From positions 1 through 11,428 of the forward strand of contig JAGPVI010000301.1 of NCBI GenBank assembly GCA_018067115.1: 11,428 bases of DNA. The letters run 5' to 3'. This document shows positions 1-6,063 of this stretch, piece after piece. The stretch is from Bizionia sp. (GTDB lineage Bacteria; Bacteroidota; Bacteroidia; Flavobacteriales; Flavobacteriaceae). The notes below the pieces were generated by a model. The model saw only the letters and a list, made by a program, of their open reading frames with translations, was not told where the DNA came from and did not search any database. The translations under genes and the position numbers were made by a program. The first letter of the stretch is position 1. Each line of letters begins with the position of its first letter.

Positions 1-1724
1 TGTAGCGGAATAAAATCCTGCTCGCTATTTTCTAGAACTGCTCGCATGAGTTGGGAAAAATCGGAAAGATATCTATTTGCAGTACGTTCATCATTGGATG
101 CTATAAAACTATTTACAGAATTTAATGCATTAAAAATAAAATGAGGGTTCATCTGACTTCTAAGCGACTTTAGCGCCAGTAAATTATTAGCTAATTTTTG
201 TTGTTTTATAAACTTATACATCACATAAGCCACCAACAATAATAATAAAACACCTCCAATTAAAGAGTAAATAATAAGCGTTTGGCGTTTATTTAACTCT
301 GCGTTTAATTGGTATTTGCTTTCTGATAATTCGCGGTCACTTTCAAGAGATTCAATACGGTTTTGTTGCTCTGTAATATTTTTACTAAAACGCGCGGCTT
401 GTGTAATTTGCTGCTCTTTTTTAATGTATAACTTTTCTACAGATTGCGTATACTCTTCATACGCAGTTAATGCTTTTTCAAAATCTCCTGCGTCCCTATA
501 AACCTCAGATAATTTTCGCTTAGCATCCTTTTCTACAACTAAATCTTCACGTTTATCGGCCTCTACAATACTTCTTTGAAGATATGGAATAGCGGCATCG
601 TATTCCTTTTGCAAATAATAAGCATTTCCTATTTTATAATTCTGCTTTTGAAGCGTATAATCACTTTCATTATCTATTATAGTATCTGTCTCTAGCTCCT
701 TAATATCTTCTAGAGACTCTTTTCTAAGTTTTATCTCGTCGCTATAGGCGCGATTTGCACTATTAAAATCGGCAACCTTAATTTTTTCTTTTACTGCCCT
801 TTGTTTGTTTTCTTTGGTTGCTAATTGAAGGGAATTCTCATAGTATGCCCCCGCTTCAATTATTGCGCCACTTGCACCGTAAGCTTGTGCAATTTTACTA
901 TTAAAATCGGTAATTTTAGAAGCGATTAAGTGCTTTTTCGCAATGGATAGACCGGCTTTGTAAGCAGCAATTGCTTTTGGATATTGTTTTGTTTTTATAA
1001 ATACATCTCCCAAGCCCTCATAGACTTCAGTAAGCTCAAAATTAGACCACTCTTGCGTACTTAATTGTTGATAGAGCGCTATACTTTCTTGATAGTTTTT
1101 ATTGCGATAGTAAGCTTTAGCCAATTTTAATTTAACAGCCGATGTCTGTTTACTATTTAAACTTATTCGATAATTAGAAACGGCCAAATCATATTGTTTC
1201 CAATACATATAAACATCTGCTAAAACCTCAAAAGCTTCAGCATTTTGCGATGTAGAATTACTATTGCTAATACTCTCCGTTATAAATTGAATACTTTTTT
1301 CTGCTGATATGTTTTTATATACCACAGCAGAATCTAGTAAACTTTTAAAAGATGACGCTTTTTTTTTGAAGTTAAATGTCGAGGACGGAGCACTTTCAGC
1401 AGGTTTAACATCGATTGTTAAATCATCATTGGTAGTAACCGTGTAATAAATGGTTTCAAAATCTTTATGACTTATTATTAATTCGTCTCCTTTTTGTACA
1501 TCAATTTTAAACTCTCCAGCAAAATTAGAAGCCGAATAACTCCCATTAACAACCTGGATATTTACGTTTTTAATTGGTATGAAAGTTTCACTTTCGCGAA
1601 CAAAGCCCTTAACGGTAAAACTTGGCTTTGCCTTTTTTGTAGTTTCCTGCCGAGTTTGGGCGTGCAAAAAAGCTGGGCTTGTAGCCAGTAATAAAAATAG
1701 TACAATCGATTTTAAATAGTTCAT
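1..1724 (-). CDS. LytS-type sensor histidine kinase with TPR repeats (C-terminus beyond the window)
   Basis: My own translation from the ATG at 1724-1722 stays open for about 574 codons to the left edge, so the 3' end is missing. It has a signal peptide (MNYLKSIVLFLLLATSPAFL, then HAQ, likely cleaved there). A carboxypeptidase-regulatory-like beta domain follows at about residues 36-105. TPR-like helical repeats span about 160-435 (e.g. YQESIALYQQL, YDAAIPYLQRS, FEKALTAYEEY). Next come a coiled coil at about 435-480, one membrane helix at about 482-504 (LIGGVLLLLLLVAYVMY), and the start of a His_kinase domain with RSQMNPHFIFNALNSVNSFI, whose His is the expected phospho-acceptor. The HATPase domain should lie just outside. 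In this family the sensor part is periplasmic and the usual partner is a LytTR-type response regulator, often the next gene downstream; that gene is not visible here. The ATG is preferred because it directly precedes the signal peptide. An A9 run (T9 at 1359-1367 on the plus strand) lies within codons for Lys-Lys-Lys. Confidence 0.9.
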   Translation of the reverse strand, partial: MNYLKSIVLFLLLATSPAFLHAQTRQETTKKAKPSFTVKGFVRESETFIPIKNVNIQVVNGSYSASNFAGEFKIDVQKGDELIISHKDFETIYYTVTTNDDLTIDVKPAESAPSSTFNFKKKASSFKSLLDSAVVYKNISAEKSIQFITESISNSNSTSQNAEAFEVLADVYMYWKQYDLAVSNYRISLNSKQTSAVKLKLAKAYYRNKNYQESIALYQQLSTQEWSNFELTEVYEGLGDVFIKTKQYPKAIAAYKAGLSIAKKHLIASKITDFNSKIAQAYGASGAIIEAGAYYENSLQLATKENKQRAVKEKIKVADFNSANRAYSDEIKLRKESLEDIKELETDTIIDNESDYTLQKQNYKIGNAYYLQKEYDAAIPYLQRSIVEADKREDLVVEKDAKRKLSEVYRDAGDFEKALTAYEEYTQSVEKLYIKKEQQITQAARFSKNITEQQNRIESLESDRELSESKYQLNAELNKRQTLIIYSLIGGVLLLLLVAYVMYKFIKQQKLANNLLALKSLRSQMNPHFIFNALNSVNSFIASNDERTANRYLSDFSQLMRAVLENSEQDFIPL

Positions 1725-1729
1725 TCGTT

Positions 1730-1745
1730 ACCAATATACATTGGT
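1730..1745. promoter_or_regulatory. Inverted repeat ACCAAT-N4-ATTGGT next to the kinase start codon
   Basis: A perfect 6-bp inverted repeat with a 4-base spacer ends only 5 nt before the kinase ATG. In the kinase mRNA it would form a small hairpin over the place where a ribosome-binding site would sit. In DNA it could be a dimeric operator. The stem is short and AT-rich, so chance is possible. No convincing -33/-7 promoter for the kinase was found further up. Confidence 0.3.
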
Positions 1746-1841
1746 GTTATTAATTTATGCAGATAAACTTACATACTTTTCATGTTATAATAAAATACCA
1801 AAGCACCTAACTGAGTGAAATAGATAAGTAAATATAAGGCT

Positions 1842-1892
1842 TTACTCATTTTCTAGTGCAGTTTACTCATTTCTATACCACGATTACTCATT
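1842..1892 (+). promoter_or_regulatory. Three exact direct repeats TTACTCATT at 21-bp spacing (putative LytTR-type activator site)
   Basis: TTACTCATT occurs exactly at 1842-1850, 1863-1871 and 1884-1892, with 12-bp spacers, so the copies lie on the same face of the helix two turns apart. The first two copies match over 11 bases (TTTACTCATTT). AgrA and related LytTR-domain regulators are known to bind 9-bp direct repeats separated by about 12 bp. The divergent gene encodes a LytS-type kinase, whose usual partner is a LytTR regulator. The array lies just upstream of a weak promoter-like sequence for the SIMPL gene, as expected for an activator site. The repeats are seen directly; the regulator assignment is inferred. 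Confidence 0.65.
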
Positions 1893-1902
1893 ATAGATTT
1901 TA

Positions 1903-1928
1903 TTGTAAAAATGTTGCTATTAAGTTTA
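1903..1928 (+). promoter_or_regulatory. Weak candidate promoter for the SIMPL-domain gene
   Basis: TTG at 1903-1905 and TAAGTTTA at 1921-1928 resemble the Bacteroidota -33 TTG and -7 TAnnTTTG elements, with 7 of 8 matches in the -7 box. The 15-bp gap is shorter than usual. It would start transcription around 1935, leaving a short leader before the ATG at 1952. The nearest direct repeat would then be centred near -47, which suits an activator-dependent promoter. Confidence 0.3.
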
Positions 1929-1951
1929 CAAAAACAAAATCAATTTTTACA

Positions 1952-2977
1952 ATGAAAAACACCATCTTTATTTTCTTATTATTAGCCTCCCTATCCCTTT
2001 CAGCACAAATTAAAGGGAACGCTACAATTTCTAGACAAAACGTAATACAAGCCAAATCTCTAGGCAATGCTCCTATTTATGATACGTCCGTTACTTCGTT
2101 TAGAAACCACACCTTACATCCTAATGCGCAAATAACGATCGATGTTAAAGCGCTAAGCAATGTTATCGCCGATTCTTACACTGCCGTTTTTAATATGGTG
2201 CAAATAGGCGAAACCAGTGAAGAAGCCAACCGTTTAATGCAAGAGCGCGTATTAAAAGTTAAAACAGAACTAGGCGCTAAAGGTATTTTAGAAAAAGATA
2301 TTGTGGTCGATGTCATTTCTTTTGTTCCGGTTTATGAAACCATAGTTGAGAAAAAATTATTTAGTACTAAATACAATGAAGTTCCCGTAGGTTTCGAAAT
2401 ACAGCAAAATCTTCATATTAAATTTACTAAGGTTAATCAGTTTGAAACTTTGCTTTCTGCCTGCTCAAATAATGAGATTTATAATTTGGTAAAAGTAGAT
2501 TACTTTATAGATAACGTGCAAGCGATTTATAAAGCACTACGAACAGAAATTTTAAAAGTATTAAAAGAAAAACAACAATTTTATGCCGATATGGGCTTCA
2601 ATTTAACCGACTACAAACCAATAATCGCTGATGTAGAATACTGTCATTTCCCTAAGGAGTTCTATAAAAACTACCAAGCATTTAATAGTATTTCAATAGA
2701 GGCCATTCAGAAAAAGAAAGGGGTCATTAACGCAAAAAAACAAACTTCTTATTATTACGACCCCCTAGATTTTAGTCACTATGATATTGTTATAAACCCA
2801 GCTATAGTAGAACCTGTAATACAAATGGGAATGGAAATAAAATTAGTGTACACAGAACGACCAAAAGAAGACAAAGAAAAAAACATAGCAAAAGGTAAAG
2901 AGGCGATAAAAAATAAATACTTCATTATTTCTACCGATGGCGCTATTACCACCAAGGAATTAACATTAGAGAATTAA
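1952..2977 (+). CDS. Exported SIMPL-domain (DUF541-like) protein
   Basis: The start is the ATG at 1952. An in-frame GTG at 1856 lies upstream, but only the 1952 start puts a signal peptide (MKNTIFIFLLLASLSLSAQ) at the N-terminus; the GTG would also overlap the direct-repeat array. The product is 341 residues. Residues about 60-310 resemble the SIMPL domain: an early beta strand (QITIDVKALSNVIADSYTA), then GETSEEANRLMQERV, a GILEKDIVVDVISFVPVYE stretch, GFEIQQNLHIKF, and a helix near 190-212. The match is by eye and divergent. SIMPL proteins are secreted or periplasmic, and their biochemical role is mostly unclear. The C-terminal 30 residues are Lys-rich. The gene is divergent from the sensor kinase and sits downstream of the triple direct repeat, so it may be a target of that system. 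It has no Cys at the signal cleavage site, so it is not an obvious lipoprotein. Confidence 0.75.
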   Translation: MKNTIFIFLLLASLSLSAQIKGNATISRQNVIQAKSLGNAPIYDTSVTSFRNHTLHPNAQITIDVKALSNVIADSYTAVFNMVQIGETSEEANRLMQERVLKVKTELGAKGILEKDIVVDVISFVPVYETIVEKKLFSTKYNEVPVGFEIQQNLHIKFTKVNQFETLLSACSNNEIYNLVKVDYFIDNVQAIYKALRTEILKVLKEKQQFYADMGFNLTDYKPIIADVEYCHFPKEFYKNYQAFNSISIEAIQKKKGVINAKKQTSYYYDPLDFSHYDIVINPAIVEPVIQMGMEIKLVYTERPKEDKEKNIAKGKEAIKNKYFIISTDGAITTKELTLEN

Positions 2978-2979
2978 TT

Positions 2980-3246
2980 GATGATACTTTGTTTACACTC
3001 GCCTTAGCCGAACGCAAAAAAAACTATAAAAAAATAAAATTGGGTTTAGTAACTTCTTTAAAAGTGAACGATTTTAAATTTTAAGACCTTAAACTTTCAG
3101 CCTTAGAAATAAAAGTGTACGTAAAAGAAATGGAGTCTAATCATAATGGTACTCGCAATCAAATTCAAGCACTAAATATAAAAAGAGACGAGTTCTTATA
3201 ATACCCAACACTAATAGCAAAGCAAGCGGCCCAGGAAACAAAATAA
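2980..3246 (+). pseudogene. Decayed coding remnant with two in-frame TAA stops
   Basis: Starting 2 nt after the SIMPL stop, one frame reads as plausible protein for 88 codons but is broken by TAA at 3082-3084 and 3199-3201 before a final TAA at 3244-3246. Pieces include DDTLFTLALAERKKNYKKIK, DLKLSALEIKVYVKEMESNH, RNQIQALNIKRDEFL and YPTLIAKQAAQETK. The frame stays the same throughout, so the simplest reading is nonsense decay without indels. I do not recognise the family. It could be a lost downstream operon partner, or a former C-terminal extension of the SIMPL protein cut off by a frameshift near 2975. The frame is open backwards into the SIMPL gene. Confidence 0.5.
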
Positions 3247-3285
3247 AAATCGCTATACAATCTCAAGCGCAGAAAAAATACAGAT

Positions 3286-3321
3286 AAAAAAAGCCTCGAT
3301 AAATATATCGAGGCTTTTTTT
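3286..3321. terminator. Bidirectional intrinsic terminator between convergent genes
   Basis: A perfect 15-bp stem: an A-run plus AGCCTCGAT (3286-3300), loop AAATAT (3301-3306), then ATCGAGGCT plus a T-run (3307-3321). The A-run and T-run flanks make it work on both strands, ending the SIMPL/pseudogene transcript and the porP/sprF-like transcript. Confidence 0.92.
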
Positions 3322-3338
3322 ATAATAAGATTATAGTC

Positions 3339-4349
3339 TTAGTTAATTGCAGGACAGTTACAGTGGTAACGTTCTTTCTTACAACCAAAGTTATACCCTA
3401 AAGTAATTTGGTGAAAACCACCATTGTTAAATACTACTGAGTTCGCTTGGTAACTATATGTATAAGCGAATACAAAGTTATTCATATCCACACCTAAAAT
3501 TGGTGTTATGTATTGTAGTTTTTGGCTATTTACTCCAGATCCATCTACAAATTCGGCGCCGTCTAAACTTCTACGGTAAGATAATCCTCCCCATAGTTTA
3601 CCAAATTCCATCTGTTTGTAAGCTTTTACGTTGATATCTATAGACGCTTCTTCGGTTGCATCTCTGTACATAAACATTGCAGAAGGCTCGAAGCTCCATT
3701 CGCTATTGTATTTCGAGAATGTATTTCCTACAGAAAACAAATATGTTCTTAAGTTATCGTAGCTAATACCTTGCTCATTAAAGTTTACACCTTCATTCTT
3801 TAATATATTCTTTACCGTTGCATGCGCGTAAAACTCATATAAGTGGTAAGAAAATCCAAAATCTACATTAAAGTTAGTTGCAGATTGCTCCACACCTCCA
3901 ATAATTGGATCTGGACCGTCGAATAAAAATGAAGTTTCATCTAGCTTATATTGTACAGCACCTGCACTTAAACCAAAAGACAACATATTTAAATCTACTT
4001 CACTTCTAGAAAATAAGATATGGTGAGCATATGTAAAATACGCTCCTGTTTGCGAGTGAAATCCGTTTTTATCAGAATACACAATAGCACCAATACCAGA
4101 CTGTGAATCTCCTACTCTACCGTTAACACTGGCGGTTAAAAGCTTTGGAGCATTGTCGTCCCCAAACCATTGTTGGCGACCAGTTATTCTAATTTTAGAA
4201 CAATTTGCCACACCAGCCATTGAAGGGTGAATTAAATAATAGTTATCTGTTAAATAATCAGAATAAATTGGAAGCCCTTCTTGAGCTTTAGCAAATTGCG
4301 AGCAAAAAAACACCGAAACTGCTAATATTAGTAACCTTTGTAATCTCAT
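3339..4349 (-). CDS. PorP/SprF-family T9SS outer-membrane protein
   Basis: The 336-residue product begins with a signal peptide (MRLQRLLILAVSVFFCSQFA, then KAQ). The mature start fits the PorP/SprF family (TIGR03519 type): LPIYSDYLTDNYYLIHPSMA, GVANCSKIRITGRQQWFGD, SGIGAIVYSDKNGFHSQTGA and YFTYAHHILF. Alternating beta strands continue to the end, as in an outer-membrane barrel, ending YITPILGVDMNNFVFAYTYS and HQITLGYNFG. A 14-residue Cys-containing tail (CKKERYHCNCPAIN) follows the last strand. The length is normal for the family. In Flavobacterium, SprF-like proteins help type B sorting-domain substrates reach the surface, and their genes often lie next to a substrate gene. The large type B protein at 6127-11428 is on the same strand, but a plus-strand pair of genes lies between. 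This is more likely a SprF-like accessory protein than PorP of the core machine, because none of the core T9SS genes are near. Confidence 0.92.
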   Translation of the reverse strand: MRLQRLLILAVSVFFCSQFAKAQEGLPIYSDYLTDNYYLIHPSMAGVANCSKIRITGRQQWFGDDNAPKLLTASVNGRVGDSQSGIGAIVYSDKNGFHSQTGAYFTYAHHILFSRSEVDLNMLSFGLSAGAVQYKLDETSFLFDGPDPIIGGVEQSATNFNVDFGFSYHLYEFYAHATVKNILKNEGVNFNEQGISYDNLRTYLFSVGNTFSKYNSEWSFEPSAMFMYRDATEEASIDINVKAYKQMEFGKLWGGLSYRRSLDGAEFVDGSGVNSQKLQYITPILGVDMNNFVFAYTYSYQANSVVFNNGGFHQITLGYNFGCKKERYHCNCPAIN

Positions 4350-4442
4350 AATCTTTTTTTAAGGTAGATAGTGATCTAACTATTTATCATAATCTTAACG
4401 TTATAATAAACTCTTAATTGTTAAATAAATTGTTAACGCAGC

Positions 4443-4450
4443 CAAATATA
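4443..4450 (-). promoter_or_regulatory. Candidate -7 box for the porP/sprF-like gene
   Basis: Read on the minus strand this is TATATTTG, a full match to the Bacteroidota TAnnTTTG -7 element, about 93 nt before the start codon at 4349. No clear TTG at the -33 distance was seen. A second identical TATATTTG lies at 4556-4563 on the same strand and is an alternative. The AT-rich sequence makes chance matches likely. Confidence 0.35.
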
Positions 4451-4555
4451 TGAATTTACTTCTTATTTTTTGATTCCGTTTGTTAAAGCTTTCAATTAAA
4501 AAACGATTTAGCTTAAATGCTAATATCCCCGACCAACTGAAAGTGGTATAAAAAC

Positions 4556-4563
4556 CAAATATA
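4556..4563 (-). promoter_or_regulatory. Second TATATTTG -7-like box facing the porP/sprF-like gene
   Basis: The same TATATTTG octamer occurs about 113 bp further from the start codon than the 4443-4450 copy. It is only 24 bp from the opposite-facing box at 4588-4595. If used, it would give a leader of about 200 nt. No good -33 element was found. Confidence 0.25.
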
Positions 4564-4587
4564 TGGATATCTATGCTTTTCTTTTAG

Positions 4588-4595
4588 TATTTTTG
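4588..4595 (+). promoter_or_regulatory. Candidate -7 box for the nfu-type gene
   Basis: TATTTTTG is a full match to TAnnTTTG and ends 17 nt before the ATG at 4613. Transcription would begin about 10 nt before the start codon, giving a very short leader. A TTG at the -33 distance is not evident. Confidence 0.45.
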
Positions 4596-4612
4596 CAAAA
4601 AAATATACTCAA

Positions 4613-5515
4613 ATGAATTCTTTTAAAGTATCTATTCAAGAAACCTCAAATAATTCAATAGTCAAATTTGAATTAAATCAGTTTATAACACAGCATCAAA
4701 GCTTTGAATTTAATAACATAGACGAGGCCAAAGCGTCTCCTTTAGCACAGCAATTATTCTATTTACCTTTTGTAAAAAAAGTTTACATTACTAGTAACTT
4801 TGTAGCAATTGAACGTTTTAGTATTGTAGAATGGGCCGATGTACAAAATGAAGTGGCAACTCAAATCGAAGACTACTTAAACAATGGTGGTATTGCAGTA
4901 CAAGAAGATGCATCTTCTAAAAAAGTACCCGTTACTGTTTATGCCGAAAGCACGCCTAACCCCTCGGTATTAAAATTTGTTGCCAATAAGAAATTGGTCA
5001 CTGCGACTTACGAATTCACTTCTATAGACACAGCAAAATACTCTCCTTTAGCAACTGAGTTATTCCATTTACCATTTGTAAAGAGCGTGTTTATTGATGA
5101 GAATTTTGTTTCAATTACCAAATACGATGTGGCTGAATGGAACGATATCACCAACGAAATCCGAGAATTTATAAGAGGCTATATCGAAGATGGTAAAGAA
5201 ATCATTTCGCCAAATGCTCCTGAAGTTTTAGAAAAAGCGACAGAGAAAGTCGATGCTCACTTTGAAACATTAGACGATACCTCTAAGGAAATTATTAATA
5301 TTTTAGAAGAATATATTAAACCAGCAGTTGCTAGCGACGGTGGAAATATTCAATTCGAGTCTTACGATCCAGAAACAAAAATAGTAAAAGTTATTTTACA
5401 AGGAGCTTGCAGCGGCTGTCCGTCGTCGACATATACGCTTAAAAGTGGTATTGAAAACATGCTAAAAGAAATGCTAAAAGGTAAAGTAAACACTGTTGAA
5501 GCAATAAACGGTTAA
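4613..5515 (+). CDS. NifU/Nfu-type Fe-S cluster scaffold or carrier with tandem N-domains
   Basis: The 300-residue product has two copies of the Nfu N-terminal domain, at about residues 5-90 and 107-193. The second carries the typical ESTPNPSVLKFVANK opening. Both share the SPLAxxLFxLPFVKxVxI pattern (residues 42-59 and 144-161) and end in a helix containing EW. The NifU-like C-domain spans about 222-297. It contains KPAVASDGGNIQFESYDPET and then QGACSGCPSS, where Cys266 and Cys269 form the CxxC that holds an Fe-S cluster between two subunits. The protein is cytoplasmic and is expected to pass clusters to target enzymes. The first N-domain lacks the STPNP motif (ETSNNS instead), so it looks like a diverged duplicate. 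In my recollection, two-N-domain forms of about 300 residues are common in Flavobacteriia. No isc or suf genes are adjacent. The dodecin follows on the same strand after 109 bp with its own candidate promoter. Confidence 0.93.
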   Translation: MNSFKVSIQETSNNSIVKFELNQFITQHQSFEFNNIDEAKASPLAQQLFYLPFVKKVYITSNFVAIERFSIVEWADVQNEVATQIEDYLNNGGIAVQEDASSKKVPVTVYAESTPNPSVLKFVANKKLVTATYEFTSIDTAKYSPLATELFHLPFVKSVFIDENFVSITKYDVAEWNDITNEIREFIRGYIEDGKEIISPNAPEVLEKATEKVDAHFETLDDTSKEIINILEEYIKPAVASDGGNIQFESYDPETKIVKVILQGACSGCPSSTYTLKSGIENMLKEMLKGKVNTVEAING

Positions 5516-5565
5516 AAATTTAAATTCCGTTATCTTTTAAGCACCTTTGCTTTTTGATACAGCAC

Positions 5566-5594
5566 TTGGGTTCGTTTTAATTTTTGTACTTTTA
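5566..5594 (+). promoter_or_regulatory. Candidate promoter for the dodecin gene
   Basis: TTG at 5566-5568 and TACTTTTA at 5587-5594 are 18 bp apart and resemble the Bacteroidota -33 TTG and -7 TAnnTTTG elements, with 7 of 8 matches in the -7 box. The start codon is at 5625. The nfu-type gene ends at 5515 and no hairpin terminator was seen between, so read-through from it is also possible. Confidence 0.4.
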
Positions 5595-5624
5595 AGTATC
5601 TATTAATTTAAAAACAAACACATT

Positions 5625-5825
5625 ATGGCAGTATTAAAAGTTATTGAAGTTTTAGCTAATTCCGACAAAAGTTGGGAAGACGCAACAAAGAAAGCAGTGA
5701 AACACGCAGGTAAAAGCGTAAAAAATATTCGTTCGGTGTATGTTAAAGAACAAAGTGCGAGTATTAAAGATAATGAGGTCGCGGATTTTAGAGTGAATGT
5801 AAAAATCACTTTCGAAGTCGATTAA
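5625..5825 (+). CDS. Dodecin (flavin-binding storage protein family)
   Basis: The 66-residue product MAVLKVIEVLANSDKSWEDA... matches the dodecin family along its whole length: a first beta strand, one helix (about residues 16-30), then two strands ending RVNVKITFEVD. Dodecins assemble into hollow 12-subunit shells that bind flavins or other cofactors in the cytoplasm and buffer free flavin. By hand alignment, the position of the flavin-stacking Trp in the archaeal protein (NVVWAEV) is Ser37 here (NIRSVYV), and the Gln that contacts the ring is replaced by Arg56. The bacterial subgroup with SVWVKE instead has Tyr39 here (SVYVKE). Flavin binding is therefore likely but not certain. A strong terminator begins 21 nt after the stop. 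The opposite-strand open frame over this gene is a shadow. Confidence 0.93.
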   Translation: MAVLKVIEVLANSDKSWEDATKKAVKHAGKSVKNIRSVYVKEQSASIKDNEVADFRVNVKITFEVD

Positions 5826-5845
5826 ATTAAAAACAATATATAGTT

Positions 5846-5877
5846 AAAAACCTGAAGTTCACTCTTCAGGTTTTTTT
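5846..5877. terminator. Intrinsic terminator after the dodecin gene
   Basis: Stem AAAAACCTGAAG (5846-5857), loop TTCACT (5858-5863), then CTTCAGG and seven T (5864-5877). It ends the dodecin transcript. The A-run side also lets it act on the minus strand, where it overlaps the stop codon of the decayed remnant at 5859. Confidence 0.9.
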
Positions 5878-6030
5878 ATACCATAAAGCCGCCTAGTTTC
5901 TTCAATACCCAGACAAGCCTCTACCTCTTGTAATAGCCAATTTAAAACCTCTTATAGAAATATATAACCGATTACCTACTCTGTTCACCAAAGGGACTAA
6001 TCTTAGCTTTAAAAGCCACTAGCTCCTCCC
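5859..6030 (-). pseudogene. Decayed C-terminal coding remnant
   Basis: On the minus strand, a 30-codon stretch from 5951 to the TGA at 5861-5859 reads EVLNWLLQEVEACLGIEETR then RLYGIKKPEE, which looks like the end of a real protein. Upstream, a different frame reads REELVAFKAKISPFGEQSR, a TAA at 5974-5972, then SVIYFYKRF and another TAA. At least one stop and one frameshift are thus needed to join the parts. I do not recognise the family. Its stop lies inside the terminator hairpin, as is usual for compact gene ends. No start codon or upstream gene body remains before the microsatellite and the next terminator. Confidence 0.4.
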
Positions 6031-6053
6031 TAACCTAACCTAACCTAACCTAA
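6029..6053. repeat. Pentanucleotide microsatellite (CCTAA)5
   Basis: Five exact CCTAA units in tandem at 6029-6053, in the spacer between two terminators. It overlaps no intact gene and lies outside any obvious promoter, so phase variation of a neighbouring gene is unlikely. It abuts the 5' limit of the decayed minus-strand remnant. Confidence 0.95.
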
Positions 6054-6063
6054 CTATACCCAT

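Noticed and set aside
316..1691. Short plus-strand open frames over the sensor kinase gene
   Set aside because: They are antisense to a long, well-supported minus-strand protein with a signal peptide and recognisable domains; their translations show no family features.
1856..1951. GTG at 1856 as the start of the SIMPL gene
   Set aside because: The extra 32 residues would bury the signal peptide and overlap the direct-repeat array; the ATG at 1952 gives a clean signal peptide.
5603..5809. A 68-codon minus-strand open frame over the dodecin gene
   Set aside because: The plus-strand frame is a full-length dodecin; the antisense frame has no recognisable features.
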